This document shows, piece by piece, positions 28,101-43,100 of a stretch of 64,000 bases of DNA. A model generated the notes under the pieces. The model saw only the letters and a program-made list of their open reading frames with translations. It was not told the DNA's origin and did no database searches. Source of the stretch: Cheilinus undulatus (Eukaryota > Chordata > Actinopteri > Labriformes > Labridae); NCBI RefSeq assembly GCF_018320785.1, contig NC_054876.1, forward strand, positions 24,760,212-24,824,211, in the 5' to 3' direction. Position 1 is the first letter of the stretch. The number at the start of each line of letters is the position of its first letter. The translations under genes were made by a program, and so were the position numbers.

Positions 28101-31100
28101 TGGGAAACATTCGTCAGGACATAGACACTCAGAAGGTGCAGTCCTCAGAGTTTTCATTTTTGTTATTTTTACTTTTCTCTCAGCTTTTTTAAGTTAAACG
28201 TTGACTGGTAGGTCAAAATGAAGGGTTAGTTATTTATTTAATCTAATTTTTCTACTTTTTGATGTTAATTTAAAGCATCCAGAGGTTAAAATATGTTGAA
28301 CTCTTCTGTGTTTTTCTTAGGTCCAGGAGCGCTGGCTTCAGGACAACCTGACACTGAGGAAGCGAGTTGAGGAGTTGAAGGAGGTTGTTGCAAAACGTGA
28401 AGCTCTAATGAAGGACATGGGCAACATGCAAGTCATGCAGCTGCGCCAGTAAGAGCCTTTACTGCTATCGACCATACATGTATGTTAGAGGTGAATGAAC
28501 TAAAAAGGCCTGACAGGTTGGAAAGAAGCAACCCGTTCCAGATAATCCCAGTCTCTCTTAACTTTTCAGTGTTACTCTTTAATGTTTAGTGGTTACCTAT
28601 GAACAGCTTTGTGTCATGCAAGTGTTTTCACCTCGCCACTTTCTGTTGTTTTCAGAGAACGACGTGATTCTGAACGCAAGTTGGAGGATTTGAAGAAGAA
28701 CCGCAGTGTTGCACTGGGTCGACAAAAAGGCTTTGAGGAGGAGATACTGCATTACAAGTGAGGTCCACAGACCAAGGGTCATGATAACATTAAGTTATGA
28801 GGAAATATTTTCAGATATGTTGACTGGAAAATAGAACTACTTTTTTAAAACTCTGAGACCAATGTTGTATACAACAAGAAGAAACACAGGTTACAAAAAG
28901 TTAGATAACTTTTGAACCATAAATTGTAGCCAATTACCTTTTTGCCTCTGGAAGTCCTCCATTTTGCTTTTCTAATGACACTATCCATGCCTTCTTACAC
29001 CTTACAGAGGCTTTCTAGCAAGCCTGGAACTTAGGTGACTTTCAAGGGTCTTTAAAGACTAAAACCACACCATGCCTCTGATACTGAATTTCTTTGTATC
29101 TATTTTTTTATCAGTTCTTATGGCTATCTGTCATATTGTCTAATTTGTGTACCACAATGCATTGCAATGGACTATGACAACCAATGGCAGGCTGTCCCAT
29201 CGACACATCATACTTTATAAAACTGCATGTCAATACACTTAGATCCTGGAGGAAAAGAGGGAGAGTAAGCCTGTGACATGACCCTCTGCATCTCTGCAGA
29301 CAGGAACTGCTTTGAAGAATGACATAAGTAAAGCTAACACAAAGGAGCGCAAGGACTTTTTTTGTAAATACTTTTTGGTCCATAACAGATGAGAGAACAA
29401 GTTTGTGCAAAAAAAAAAAGAAAAAGGCTTAATTAATTTTGTTTATTGTGTGTCAGGCATAAAAATCTTTGTTTTATTTTCTATTTAGTTTTTCTTTTGT
29501 TTTTATAGTCTTGTAACTTTTGTAAAAATCAAGCAATATTACTGCAGCGCACATTCTTAAAGCCCAGGTTGTCCTGGAAAAGAAGACTGTCCAAGTCTTG
29601 ACTGTTCACCACATGGTTGAGGTTTTACAAGTTTTTAAGTCCAGGTGAGACGAAATGTTTAAAAATAGCTTAGGGCTCAGATGGTTAAATTAATGGTTGC
29701 AATATCCTTTCCTATAAAAAAAAACATTGCATATCAACAAACATAATTTCTCTGCCAGTGTGAAAATTTTGTAAAATTCCAATGGTTTCTAACCTCTTGA
29801 GGTTTGTGTCGAGCATTAATCACTACTAATGTGCCTTGCTTTTTTATTACTGTTAACTCATGCACTTAAATTTTTTCCCCACAGAAAAGAGCTGCGAGAA
29901 GATCAGTATGACAAAGCAGACGAGCGCTACAAAGACAAGATGATCACATTGAGGACCACAGAGCTGGTCATCAAAGACCTGGATCTCTATTACAAGGCCC
30001 TTGATCAGTAAGTGTTGCTCAGACTAAACACACTTAAAAGAAACACAAAGCACAAAGTAGTCCTGGTAGGATTTTTAAAATTCACATAGAGCAATGAAGC
30101 TTATATATCCATGTCTTTATTGCTTATATTTTCTCCATAAACATGGGAGGCTGGTACTACTCAAAATTCAGTTAAAGATGTGTAATTCCTCTGTTCAATA
30201 AAGTGGGTATCGGTTACAACAAAATCAAGTTGAAATAGACAATTTCTTCATGAAAACAAAGGCATAGTGTTAATAAACCATTTTGCACAGTTGTATGATC
30301 ACAAAGACATAAATCAGTGGCAGACAACTACTTTTGCACTAAGACGATAATTCAGTAACATCATGTTAAGAGTGATTGTTTTTATTCTATAAATCAGTTT
30401 CAAACATGTCTGTCCCCAGCTGTCAACATGAATATTTATATCCTAGATCAAGATTAAAGCACATTTTACAAATGAATTTTTCATACAGAAAAATTAAAAA
30501 ATGATCACTGAAGCTCAAAATTAGTTTCTCAGATTGCAAAGAGAAATACAAAAAAGACTGTTGAAAAAATGCTTGTTTAAAAACAAGATCAAACGTTTGA
30601 CTCTGTCTGATTTGATTTCCATTTGAGCATCTTTTGCCTTTGTCTCTCCATCTTCGGTTGTTTTCCTGTTCTGATACAAGCCGTTTGAAATCAGGCCATC
30701 AGGTCCACCACAGCCTTTTCTGGTTTTAGCTAGACAGTCAGTCGCTTCATGATGGGAAAGCTCATTCTTGAGAATGATGTCAACATTTTAGCAGGTAGTA
30801 ACTGTGTGGGCTTTTTATAAAGATTAAAGATGAATGTGCAGATAAAAGATTTGCCAGTTGACTGTACTTATGACTGGATGATGACATTTAGGTACAGTGG
30901 TTGGCAATGAGAAGTCTTGAAATTATCCACGCTTTCAACCCATCTGTGACACACGCACAGAAAGGGAAGAGGAAGGACAGGTGGTTGGAGCGACTTGTTT
31001 CGTCATAAACCTTTCTAATAATCGTATCACTTATTACTGTGTTAAATGTCAGCAAGCATTTATAATCAGTTATGTTTAGCCAATCCTATCAGGCCCGTGA

Positions 31101-34100
31101 GTGTATCTATTGATTAAGGGTGCTGCTGATAGCGAGAATACTCTCATTTAAGATCAGCCTCATGTAATTGAGTGTCTGCCTCTTGATTATCTGTGATGGC
31201 AGCAGCATCACCTGTTGCCTGACCTTACATAAAGGAGATAGATGGACGCTGCTTGAACAGTGCTCAGATGACATTTTCAGACAGACTTTAATGTAGACTA
31301 GTTGAAAAAAACCCACCATATTCAGGTTTTGGGTTACATAAAACAACACTGAAGTGGTAACTAGAGATGAAACAGTTACTGGTATTAATGATAACCATGG
31401 TGAAATTTTCCCCAAGGTTAACATACGGTTCATATTTTAAATAGGATAACCGTTTGCAATAAAAGTGCTTTAATGTCCAGACGGCATGCTATGTATAGGG
31501 GGAAAAAAACATCCATGGGTCTACCGCAGATAGGTCAAACACATCAAAGAGAAGGAGGCATTCCTGTGTCTCCTCTCTCTTGTCTGCCTGCATCACTCAC
31601 TGTGACTGTCAAGTTCAGAGACATAGAAAATTCAAATAGGCCTAAAGAGCACATTAGCTATAGCCACCAATTCACAAGCTCAAAACACAGTATAATAAAC
31701 CCAGTTAAACTAAAATGCAGTAGCCTACCCTCATCTGATCAAACTCAGACTATAGGAGAAGCACACACTCACTGGCTTTAGCTGCTCCATTTCTGTTCAA
31801 AAAGTCCAAGAAAAGCTCTCCCAAACTGGAGAGCGGCTCCTATTAGTTAAAAATGTTTATCCAAACTTAAAATCGGCAGAATAGACGTGAAAACAGCTCA
31901 CCTAACAAGCCAACCCACGGTTATAATGTGATCCGTTCAAGGACAGTAGGATTACATGATTGTAGCAGAAAGTCTACAAACAGTGTGTTCACATGTAACA
32001 TCAAGAAAACATATTTTTTTTTGTTGTTAGGTTTTTAAATAGAAAATTGAATAAATACAGTTGTAAGGGCAAGAAGTGTTTCCTTTTTCTGCAATTTAAA
32101 ATAGCTGTGAAGGATGGAATGAAGATCTTTTTTAACATTTCTATCAAAATCTGCCTATCTTAGACCACTTCTGTTCAAACATTTTGTCTTTTCACCAAAC
32201 AAAAGCTTAATCTCAGTAGTGTTATTAATAAGGACTCAGAGTGATACGAGGCTTTGGACTGAAAATGTTGCTCATCCTGCTGCGTGACAGTTGTGCATGC
32301 ACTCATTGCCATTTTCTGCCCAAGACCAGACCCTTTAAATAGGCCGACTGACTGATTACAAGTTTGTAGACACCTGTGATGCGAATTAGAGGACACACCT
32401 TGGTTGAACATGTCCCTATGGTCACATTATTTTCAATCTTTTCTAGGGGTACCATCATTTTTGTCCAGGCCTGTTTCATGAGTTTGTTTTTTAAAATAAT
32501 TCTGTTGAACCACAATTCAAAAGCAATGTCTGATTTTCATTGGTTAATTTTCATTGAATTTTTATTTATTATCACTTTAGTCAGATTCAAGTTATTTCTG
32601 TGACCATTGTGGGTTTTTCTTTCATTAACAGAGGGGTACCAACAATTTTGTCCATGTGTGTATACCCAGCTCTGTCCAGTGGTTGTAGTTGAAATTTGGA
32701 TATAAAGGAAGATTGGGCTGGCTGTTAGCTTTGGCAGGAACAGAAATGAAACTTTCTTTCTCCGAATTTTCACTCCAGGTCTTGTTACCATAAAAATAAA
32801 GTAAACTAATATTGTGAAACCCACCAAGTTGACTGTAGCTTAAATATGGTAAATATGCAATGCTGCAACAAATCCTTGTTTACAAAAATTTAATTTTGGC
32901 CCGTGTGTTAGTGCTGCAGATTTAACCGGTTACTGATCAGGACAAAAATTTCAAGAGGGCTACTTATAAATCTTTTGAATGTCTCCAGTCAGCCCACACC
33001 TTCACAGCCCTTTTATGTGGAAGTTACATGGCGTGTTGTGTATTCATCTTGAGCAACAAAAGGCAAAGAAGTGACGAGATTTGTGGTAAGGGGATTGCAT
33101 GTTGTAGTGATTGAGTTTCCCCTGTGTAGGTGTGCAGCAAGACACGTCAGAAGTCATCAGACGACGTTCTCATATCTTATTTGATCAGAAAACACTACAA
33201 ATTGTTGTGGTGAATATGGTAAAGGGGAAATGAAGCATGTAGCTGTTGTTTAATGTTGGACTTTTTTTCTTTACATGTAACCCCTCCTGCAACCTCATAT
33301 TGGCAATTGATCAGTAAATAATATGAATCTGCTGTTAAAATCAGTCAATGAAGGATTTCCATCATTTTTTTCAACCAGATATGCCAAATACTTGAGGTTA
33401 CTGCTCTTTCAGATATATTTATATCAGATGAATTCAGATGAATTTTGAAAACCTTTCTGTGTTTTGGACTGTTAGACAAGATATGAAAATTGAATTTAAC
33501 TTCCACTTTGAAGTTGACAGTATTTTCTCCCACTAATATCAGACAAACAAACACCTCTTTCATCTGTAAGGCATTTTAAAAATAATGAACTATATGAACT
33601 GATTATTTACAGTTTAAACAGACTTTTATCGCCTTGGAAATGATTTTTTGTGCCTTACAGGCAGAAATATTATCAAGATATCAGGTTCATTTCCAAGAAA
33701 TGCGACCACATAATTATCATGGGCATCACTGTAATTGCGGCATCAGTTTTACATTTGAAATGCTGATTTGTGTGATTAACAAAGTATTCAGGAAGTTGTC
33801 AGCAGGGTGGCAACAGAAAGTCAGAGCATTTTAATTTCAGAAACACTGTAGTGGAGATTTTTTTTTAATGAAAACTTATTTTAATGCAAATACAGCATCT
33901 ACACGTCTGTTTCCTAGAATGATTAGTTTATTCCTTTTCTGTAGTTGATTTTCTTGCTTCAAATTACACTTTTCATTTGTGATCATATACAGATTAAGTT
34001 TTTATCAAAACCATGATGAATAGTCCTAACAGCCAATCCTTTAACTATATTGGGTTTGAATAATGAGTTCAAGAGAGAAATTAACTCAGGATGAAAAGCA

Positions 34101-37100
34101 CTAGTGATGGAGTTTAAACTCTGTGATACAATCTGAGTGAGAGCAGAGGCAACATTTACCCATGTGTGTGGGTTGGTTAATGCATCAGTGTCTGCACTGT
34201 TATCAAGATTGTAAAGCAGGCGATTCATCCAGGTCATCATTTCTGAATACACAGAAACAGTTTCAGAGTGAGATGCTTTGATTTAGGAGTTCATGTGAAA
34301 CTGCCTCTGTCACTTACTTTGCAACAAATTGTGTGTGTGCAACAAGACCTTGAAGTGTGGGTCAATTATTTCAATCTTTGTAGGAGTATTTCTTCTGTGA
34401 GTTAGTCTGTTATTAGGGCCCTATTGAAACTGTAGCGTCTACTTTTATTATTTTTCTCTCAAAACAAATGGCATTTTGGAGAACTTAACATGCTCCAAAA
34501 CACACAAAATTTGGCAGCTTCTTAGATCCTGGTGAAAAATTTCATATTCTGGTGGTTGCATTCATCTAACTCAAGAAATGGCCCCTTAGGGGCCCCAAAA
34601 CCTGGTATTCAGGAGCCCTGCCCACAAGTTTTTGCAACGTGCATGAAAATCGGTACACATATATATCATGACTAGATAAACAAAATACTCTTGGGACCAT
34701 CTTCTAAAATGCACAGGAAGTGAGATCATAAAGGAAAAGTGTCCAATTTGGGCCGTTTATCTGTCAATTTACAGTCCTGGCATCTGATTGAACTAGTCCG
34801 AGGGGACTTATCGTATTCACTCAAGAATGGTTTTGCCTCAAACTAGACAAGTGTGACATCTCAGCTTATGCTCCGCAGGAGTTTTCACCACAGGGCATAG
34901 TGGTTATTAGCTGCCAAAGTTGGACGACAATTCTTGGCACTGTGCCAAAAATGTTTTTCCTAATAACTCAGCAGTGCTCATGTCAATCTTCACGAGACCT
35001 CACAAACATGTTAATACCTCCACCCTGAATACGTCCGTGCTGGATATATCTCATTTCAGTATGGTGCCCCCTGCTGGCAACACAAACTGACTTTTTTTTT
35101 ACATAGTGTCCTCATTCCTACATGGTTGGTCCAATCTTTATCAAAATTATTCTGGAACACTCCTAACATGTTGGGCATTGTGCCTATTCAGGCCTCATGG
35201 ACCTGTCTTTAACCCCAATTGCCATGGCAACTCCTAAAACGTCAAAAAAACAGAAAGTTGTTTTCATTGACATATCAGCATCGTACAAACACTAAATTTC
35301 ATATGCATGACCCTTGTTCGTCACTCTTACCAACCATATGATTTTTGTTAGAGGGCGTCGCCTAATGGCTTAATGGTGCCCCCTACAATATTTCAAAACA
35401 ACAGCCCCCAAATTAGGTTGGACTTACAGTTCTGAAAACTGGTAAATCCTTTTGGGACCATGCTCTAAAATTCACAGGAAATGATGTCATAGCCATTTTG
35501 GGGCAAATTTTGGTAATTTTCGGCAACTTGACAGTTCTCGCATCTGAGTGAACTTGTCCGAGGGGACTGATCTGCTTCATTCAAGAATGGGTTTTCTTCA
35601 AAGAAGGCAAGTTTGAGATGTCAGCTTGTGTTGGGCAGGACTGTTCACCAGTGGACAGGGCCGTAATAAGGTCGCAAAATAATGCCTCTTTTTTGCTAAA
35701 TTCTTTGATGCAAACTGATGCAACTTTGGGGGAGTTCATTCTATGGTCTTCAAAATTTTATGGCAACACAACAGTATTACTCTGAACACGCCCACATGCA
35801 ACCAGCTCATCAAAACGCCCTCCAGTGCCAACAGGAAGTGACGCAAATAGGTCATTTCTGTATTCCTCTTAGTGTCTTCAACCTACCATGCTCTGTTTTT
35901 GACCTGAAGTCCTCAGTATCTGTCCCAACATTGCCATGTTTCATTAACAAAGCCCAAGTGGCCGTGGCGGCCATTTTGATCCTTTGCCTCAGACAGGAAG
36001 TGGGTCATTTCTGCATTGCATTGCAGATATGAATGCTCTGATTTTGACCTGAACTCCTTAATATCTGTCCCAACATCGACATGTTTCATTACAGGATACC
36101 CCAGTGGCCAGCAGCCATTTTGATCTTTTGGTGGTTGTAACTCTCATATGAAACATCCAATTGCCTTCAAATTTCACATGTATGATCAGGGTCTGCCTCT
36201 CTACAAATTGCAATGTTAATTTCATGGTTTTGCTGTAATGCCCCCTACTGTAAGATGCAATAAGCACCTCAAAAATAAAAATTCCAATCTTTTTTCAATT
36301 TTACATGATAAATTGTCCTTCCCTCATCACTTTCACATATCAGCATCCACCTCTGACATACTACCACCTACTGTTGAGGGGCCGTACTACCTCATAATCA
36401 GAGTGCACCATGCTGCTGGACGCTCCGTGATGAAGCTACGTGGGCTCTCTGCAGTGCTGCAGCTCACTGCACAGGTTTGCTGACACTCCACGATTACCAC
36501 ACATGGGCAGATGGCCCACACCTTGACCTGCCCCGGGGTGTGAGGGCCCTTCAGTGCTGCTTGCAGCCCTAGTTGTGTTTGTATTTGCATATTTATTGTC
36601 TAGATTTCCATTTTGACATGTATTTTTTAATGCAGAAGTCTTACATTACTTGGGCCATGCATATATTCTGACAAATCAGCTACTCATACTACAAATCCAC
36701 CACTTTTTGATTTCAAATGATGTTGAGATTTTGCCAAAAACAGAACTTTAATTATAATGTATGAAATTATATCAAACTGTATAAAAATATATGATGTTTA
36801 GCTACCCAAAACTCATTCTTAATATTTTGTACCAACTATGTAAAACCTAATATACTTTATTTGACTTGTTTAATAGTCAAGTGCACAGATACCCCAGTTT
36901 TCTACAAAATATTAAAATAAAATGAGCAAGACTTTTCTGTAGCAATCTTTGAGGGTACTTGCCCAGAAGAAAAAAACGCAGTCACTTAAGGTGTGTGAAC
37001 TAAATGCAGTCTTTTATGTTTCTAAATTTCAAAAACTGTTTAGCTAAGTTTTTAAAACTATCCTTTGCATTAAAATGTCATCAAATACAAATATTTCCAA

Positions 37101-40100
37101 AAACAACCACAAATCGAGAATTCTTTACCAATTTTGCAATGACTCTAGGTTAGGTGTAAACTGATAGAAAGCCACCAATAACTCAAATAATCTCCCATTC
37201 TAACCAAGGTATGCAAGATAGCATCTTTGAACACAGTACATCAAACCTTGAAGCAGATGCACAGCTGCAAACATCCACACAGGGTTACACAAACTGAGGC
37301 TTTAAATCACATGGCCTCATCAGAAATTTACACAGTAGTGGCTGATACTTTCTTCAACATAATCCCAATTTGAAACGTTGCGTATGTAAGGTATATCAAA
37401 AGATGTTACTACACTGTGAGTTAAGTTATATTAATATCTTTTTACATCTGCATTTGTTTGGTTAATGAATAAATATTAAAATTTGATGGCCATAATAAGG
37501 CTCATCAGCCACAACAAGTAGCTAACTCTTAGCACACATTATCATAAATCAACTCAATACATGACAATATTATGTTAAAGTGCTAATTGAATGTTTACTT
37601 TAAATGGAAATATTTACTAAAGACCAATGGTGCAATAATCACTGGTTCAATAGTGGCTGAATGAGTAAAAAATATATATGCCAGACCTGAATGAGCAAAA
37701 ATGTTAAAACACACAAAACTTTATAACCTCCGCCAAGGAGGTTATGTGATCGGCAGGGTTTGTTAGTTAGTTTGCTAGTTTGTTTGTTTGTTAGTTTGTC
37801 AGCAACATAACTCAAAAAGTTAAGGACGGATTTTCATGACATTTTCAGGAAATGTCAGAAATGGCATAAGGAAGAACTGATTAGATTTTGGGAGTGATCT
37901 GGATCACCGTCTGGATCCAGGAATTTTTGAAAGGATTCTGTACTATTGGGAGATAGGGCTAATGGCGGAGGTCTGCGCTCTCCGAGTGCTTTTCTAGTTA
38001 TTTATTGGCTGATTATTAGTCTAAAATGCCATCAGTGTACTTTCTCCCTCTGTCACAACCTTGTTGCTTCATCCTGATATCTGGCCGGTCAGGTCCAAGC
38101 TCTTTAATTCAGAGTTTCTCCTCCAGTGTCCTTCTCTCAAAAGGCCTTATTCTCAAACACTTGACTGAGTTTTCTTTTTGCATTTTGTTAACTGTCTTCC
38201 TAACATCTCTTGATGAGTTAAACAATGAACACAGGCACAATTTCTGGCAGAAAGCCAGCGATTTTACCACAATGGCGTATGACTTTCTCTGTGTGTCTAA
38301 AATAGCGGAAGGTTTTTTTCTGCTGCCACCTGTTGGTGTCTGGCGAGTGGTTAGTGGTAATCCCTTTGAGGGTGCCCAAGTGTAGCTCCCACAGAGCTCG
38401 TATCTCTTATACTAAAGAGGAGTGAATGCGCATGCACAGCTTATAACGGCAGTCTGTGGAAGGCTGTGGGAGCTCGAGTCAGGTGCCCCAGGGAGGAAAT
38501 GAGTGAACAGAAAGTGATAGCAAAGGCATAGAACATTGGTGATCTACTAATTATTACACATTACACATTTTAATCTCTTAAATCAGATTTTGACAGTGCA
38601 TGATAGAATTTATCTTTATTCATATAAATTTATTGGTATTTAAAGCAAATGTTAAAAAGAATGATTAAATGAACTTGAGATCTGTCCCCTCTTTGTGGAG
38701 AGAGTGATAGGGAAGGTGGTGCCCTAGCACCCCATATGTACTAGCCACCTCTGAATGTACATTTGGAGACTGGAAAATGTTGCCTGACCTGAATGACCTG
38801 TCTGCTGTAGCATGACAATGGTAGTGTCAGAATTTGGGATGGTTAACATAAAAGCAACACCAACCATGGCATGCTTAAAGGGGACATATTTTACCCTTTT
38901 AAGACAAGTTTATATTGTTCACAGAGGCCCCTAAACATGCCTGTGAAGTTTGTTGCTAAGAAAACACAGGAAAATATAGGATTTTTGCATGTCTAAAAAA
39001 AAAACCCTCTGTTTCAGTTCTTCTCAGAATGAGCTGTTTCTGTGACTGTGGCTTTAAATGTTAATAAGCTGTCTGACTCCGCCCCTGACCACACCCCTCT
39101 CAGGAAATGGATGTAGCACTCCTAATGTTACAGACACTTTTATCCAAAGTTAAGGACCTGACTGGGTTTTGAACTATCAGTCTCCTAGATCAAAGCCAGC
39201 AGGGTAACACACTGAGCTATCCAGCATCTCAGCTGACAATGAGAGGAAGATCATGAGTATTTTCTAGTATTTGAGGGGATTGTAGACAGGCCAAGGGCCA
39301 CAAATTTTTGGTAGAAAAGCCCGAAAAAGGATTTTTGCATAATATGTCCCCTTTAAAGTCACTTTAATCACCTTTTTTCCTCCATGCTGATGCTTGGTTT
39401 GTACTTGAGCGCAGCGTCTTGACCATGTCTTTATGCCAAATGCACTGGTTGCTGCCATGTGATTGGCTGATGAGATAATTGTGTCAATGACAAGTTGATC
39501 AGCTATACCTAATGAAATGACTAGGGCCGCAACGATTCGTCGACATAATCGTTTGTGTCGACTATAAAAATTTGTCGACGCGGGAATTCAAGTGTCGACG
39601 CGTCGTATAATTGTTTTTTGTATTGGTAAAATCTAGTACCGGCCGGTAAGGACCAGGTAAGGACTCATCTGTACTTGCAGTTCACTACAGGAAGTGGTGG
39701 GGGCAGTATCGCTCCCACTGTTTGCATTATTCACAGAAACTGAGAAGAAGAAGTTAAGCATGGCGGAAAGCACGGAGAACGCACCAAAAAGCCGACCCAG
39801 AGCTTCTAAAGTTTGGGAACATTTTACATAAAACAAATTGGCGAAACAAGTCAACTGCAAACTGCGTCAAGTCAAACTCTCGTACCATGGCAGCACTACG
39901 GCAATGCACGAACACCTGAAAACGTAAACACACTGTAGCTGCCGCGTCTTCAAATAGTGGGCAAGTTTGCAAGTTGCATGAATATCTTTTAGATCTTTTG
40001 CGTTTAGTTACTGAGCCCTCTGTGCACCCGCGGCGCTACCATTGGGCCCGGGTGGGCCTGAGCCCACCCATTTTAGGCTCGGGCCCACCCATTTTGACCC

Positions 40101-43100
40101 AGGCCCATAGTAATTTCGGACACAGCATTAGTTGTCATTCTGGCTGTTCATCCAATAAGCAGCCTGAGGAAAGCTTCTCAGCCAATCAGAGGATTGTACA
40201 TCAGCAAGTGATCCAATGAAATGAATGATAATGATGCGCAAGCTCTTCAAGCAGCAAGCTCAAAGAGACTAACACAGACGGTCACTTTAGCTATTAGCTA
40301 ATATTAAACGTCGACATGGAAAAGCAAAGCAGCTTGTTTTATTTAAATTCACTGAGAAACGCTCCGAGGAGCAGGAGGAGGAAACTCCTGCCATTTTAAG
40401 TAAATATACGAGTGACGAGTTACCGTCCAGCTCAGCCGCCCTCTCCCCATCATGTCTTCGTAGCCACCCCCTGACATCAGCAATGCAAGTAACATGCTAA
40501 CGTTATCGTTAGTTTCTTGCTGTCTGTATGCTGAGTTTCCGTTAGCCGGCATTTGCCGGTCATTGGCCGGTAAAAAGGGCGGAAGTACGGCGGATAAAAA
40601 TATAACAGGTCAAAATGTCCGGCAGAAAACATGCAAATGACCAGATAAGTAAATACTGAATACTTGCATATTGTATTTTGTGTAACCTAGAAGATATGTT
40701 GCGAGAATGTGTTAATATAAACTAAAAGTTGCCTGATCTTACTACATCTACTGTCCTGCGGTGCTGGGGTTGTTTATCTGCTCAGACGGCAAGCACATGG
40801 CTAATTATATATGCACAATGACGTCAAAGCGAATCTATCTCTACTGCGCCTGCTCATTACTGCTGGAGACTCTGCAGGGAAAGTTTGACCAGAGCTTTTG
40901 CATAAAGCAGAATTTTAATCTAAGTGAGGTTTTCCTGGTTAACCAAAGGCTTAATATCATCAGCGGTATGGAGGGATTTTGAGTATGTCATCGCTGTGAG
41001 TAATGAAGAGGCTGAAACGAAGGGAACTGTATAGCTGAGCGTCATAAACATTGATGCAGCAGTAGAGACAGAGAGAGGCCTACGCCGGCTAATTAGCAGA
41101 AGTAGTCTTGGATAACTCAAAAAGAGAAAGACTGGACCGGACTATCTGCTGTGGAGCTTTTATCTTTTCGGGACTAGTCCAAATAAACCAGGATGGTTGG
41201 ATTTACTGCTTTATTGGAGGTTACAGTGACATCATCATGGGGACTGATATTAGCAACTGACGGTAAGACTCATTTTTCATTTGAAATGTAGAGCTCTAAC
41301 GCAGTGTCCAGTTAACAGAGCACTTTTGTTCTGTGTTTGGATGCGTCGTTGTTGTCGGTGGAGGATGGTAATTTGATTGTTTTAAGCTGCTTAGTTATGA
41401 TAGCGGCCAGCTTAGATGTGCTAACAGGCTAACGGTGCTAATATGAAGCTAACTGTCGTTATTTATGAGTTTAACGTGGGCGTATAATGTGTGACTGACT
41501 GCGTGTGTCAGGAAAAGCGCGCAGCTTTCATTTTGATACTTTAAACCACTTACACAAAGAAAAAATAGAGAAAGTCTCTGTGCAGCCATTTCCAGGGTCT
41601 CATCATGTGTACGTGTGTACCAGTCTGTAATAACAGGGTAATAATTACTCAGGTTTACTGTTGGCTTGGTTTCTACTGTCTGGGTTTTGGGTCAGGTCTG
41701 GAAATAAAAATGTGTCCTCAGTCACGTTTAGCGCAGACTTGTATCGATGTATCACAGAATATCAGATTTATGTGTTTTGCTGCTGTTAATGCTGCAAAAT
41801 AATGTTAAAGCTACCGAACAGTTGTTCTAAATGGCCGGAATCCTTGAGGACTGCCGGTCGTTTTGACCGGGGACAAAAAAAGTCTAGAGGAAACGCTGGT
41901 GTACGCACAATTTCTGGAGTAAAAATAATATTGGCAGTAGGCAGAGGTAACTTATGATAGCGTTATGGTGTATGTCTTTGTCCGCTTCAGCACTGAGCTG
42001 AGGACAGCGACACAAGCGCAACACAGGTAGGCTACTGAGTGGCTGTCCTCAGTACCGCAGAAAAAGCACTGAAACGGAGATGAAGGGGAACCCTTTTTTT
42101 TTTTGGCTTATTTTAACTGGCCCATCCAGTTTTCTGGAGGCCCACCCACAATCAAAATCCTGGCGCCGCTAGTGCCTTTGTGCTTCAGGCACGAGTATTA
42201 ATTCCAGTAGCCTACTTATAACGTTGGTGCCCTACGTTAATCAGTCGGAAAACCATCTTTGATATTTGTTAGGGTAACGTTTTTTTTCAGTAACACTATT
42301 TAGTGTGCAATTTACTTAAGTTATCAGTTCAACACTTTTATATTAGAGGAAAAACAAACCTTGACGATGTAGGAACTTGACATGTCATGTCAATTTGGTA
42401 AACCATTAAGTTTTCATAGGTGTGCATGCATAAGGAGGCAAGGTAAAACGAGGATCCAAAACAGTATGCCAAATAGCCACGATTAGTCGACCAACCGTAA
42501 AAATAATCGCCAGATTAGTCGACATAAAAAATAATCATTAGTTGCAGCCCTAGAGATGGCCAGTGAGTGGACATTTTTTGCATTGAGCTTTGACTGTAGT
42601 TTTGTATTTACTTTATTTTGCAGAAATCAAAAAGGGATCCTAGGTTTGCCCTTAAAATAAATGTATAAAAAATATACTTTACAGGGAGAAAATAAGACAG
42701 AACTTCCAGTCATGAAAGCTTCTGGCTGATCTCATCTTCTTTTTTTATGTTTTATCTTTTTTTTTAATCATATGTGGTCTTCGGAAAAAGCAATTTTGGT
42801 CATACTGTTATCGCTTTAGTGCTTTCAAACCACAAAAGAGTTAATCATCAGTTTTAAGATCAAATGCTTCTCGGTAAACCGGAAAGCAACATCCAGGCGA
42901 GTGTGTTCTATTTTAATTAATTTACTTTTTTATTCAACATATATCTGGAACAATATAAGTTGGATGTGGTCAAATAAAGAAAGAGAAACTGCTTATTTGA
43001 AACCAAATCAAAGCTTATTCTTTTTTTTTCAGATGCCTGTCAAGCCATGTGAGTTTGTAACTTCACAGACTGATGGTTATCTGTATTATAGTTTATTTAA

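Larger units (their letters stand above)
23895..30007 (+). other. rad50: rad50 exons 15-23: descending coiled coil
   Basis: Residues about 736-1129, the return arm of the coil. Conserved blocks are [11 protein letters not shown] (exon 17), [13 protein letters not shown] (exon 21), [11 protein letters not shown] (exon 22) and [14 protein letters not shown] (exon 23). At the end of exon 15 two donors overlap, gtggta at 24082 and gtactt at 24085. I chose the second because it keeps the human residue count. Introns 14, 16 and 22 each hold a copy of the same repeat family. Confidence 0.93.

Noticed and set aside
31362..31945. Possible further hAT MITE
   Set aside because: Left edge (ctagagatgaaacagtta) and a later cacggttataatg look hAT-like, but no target duplication or clear right terminus could be paired.
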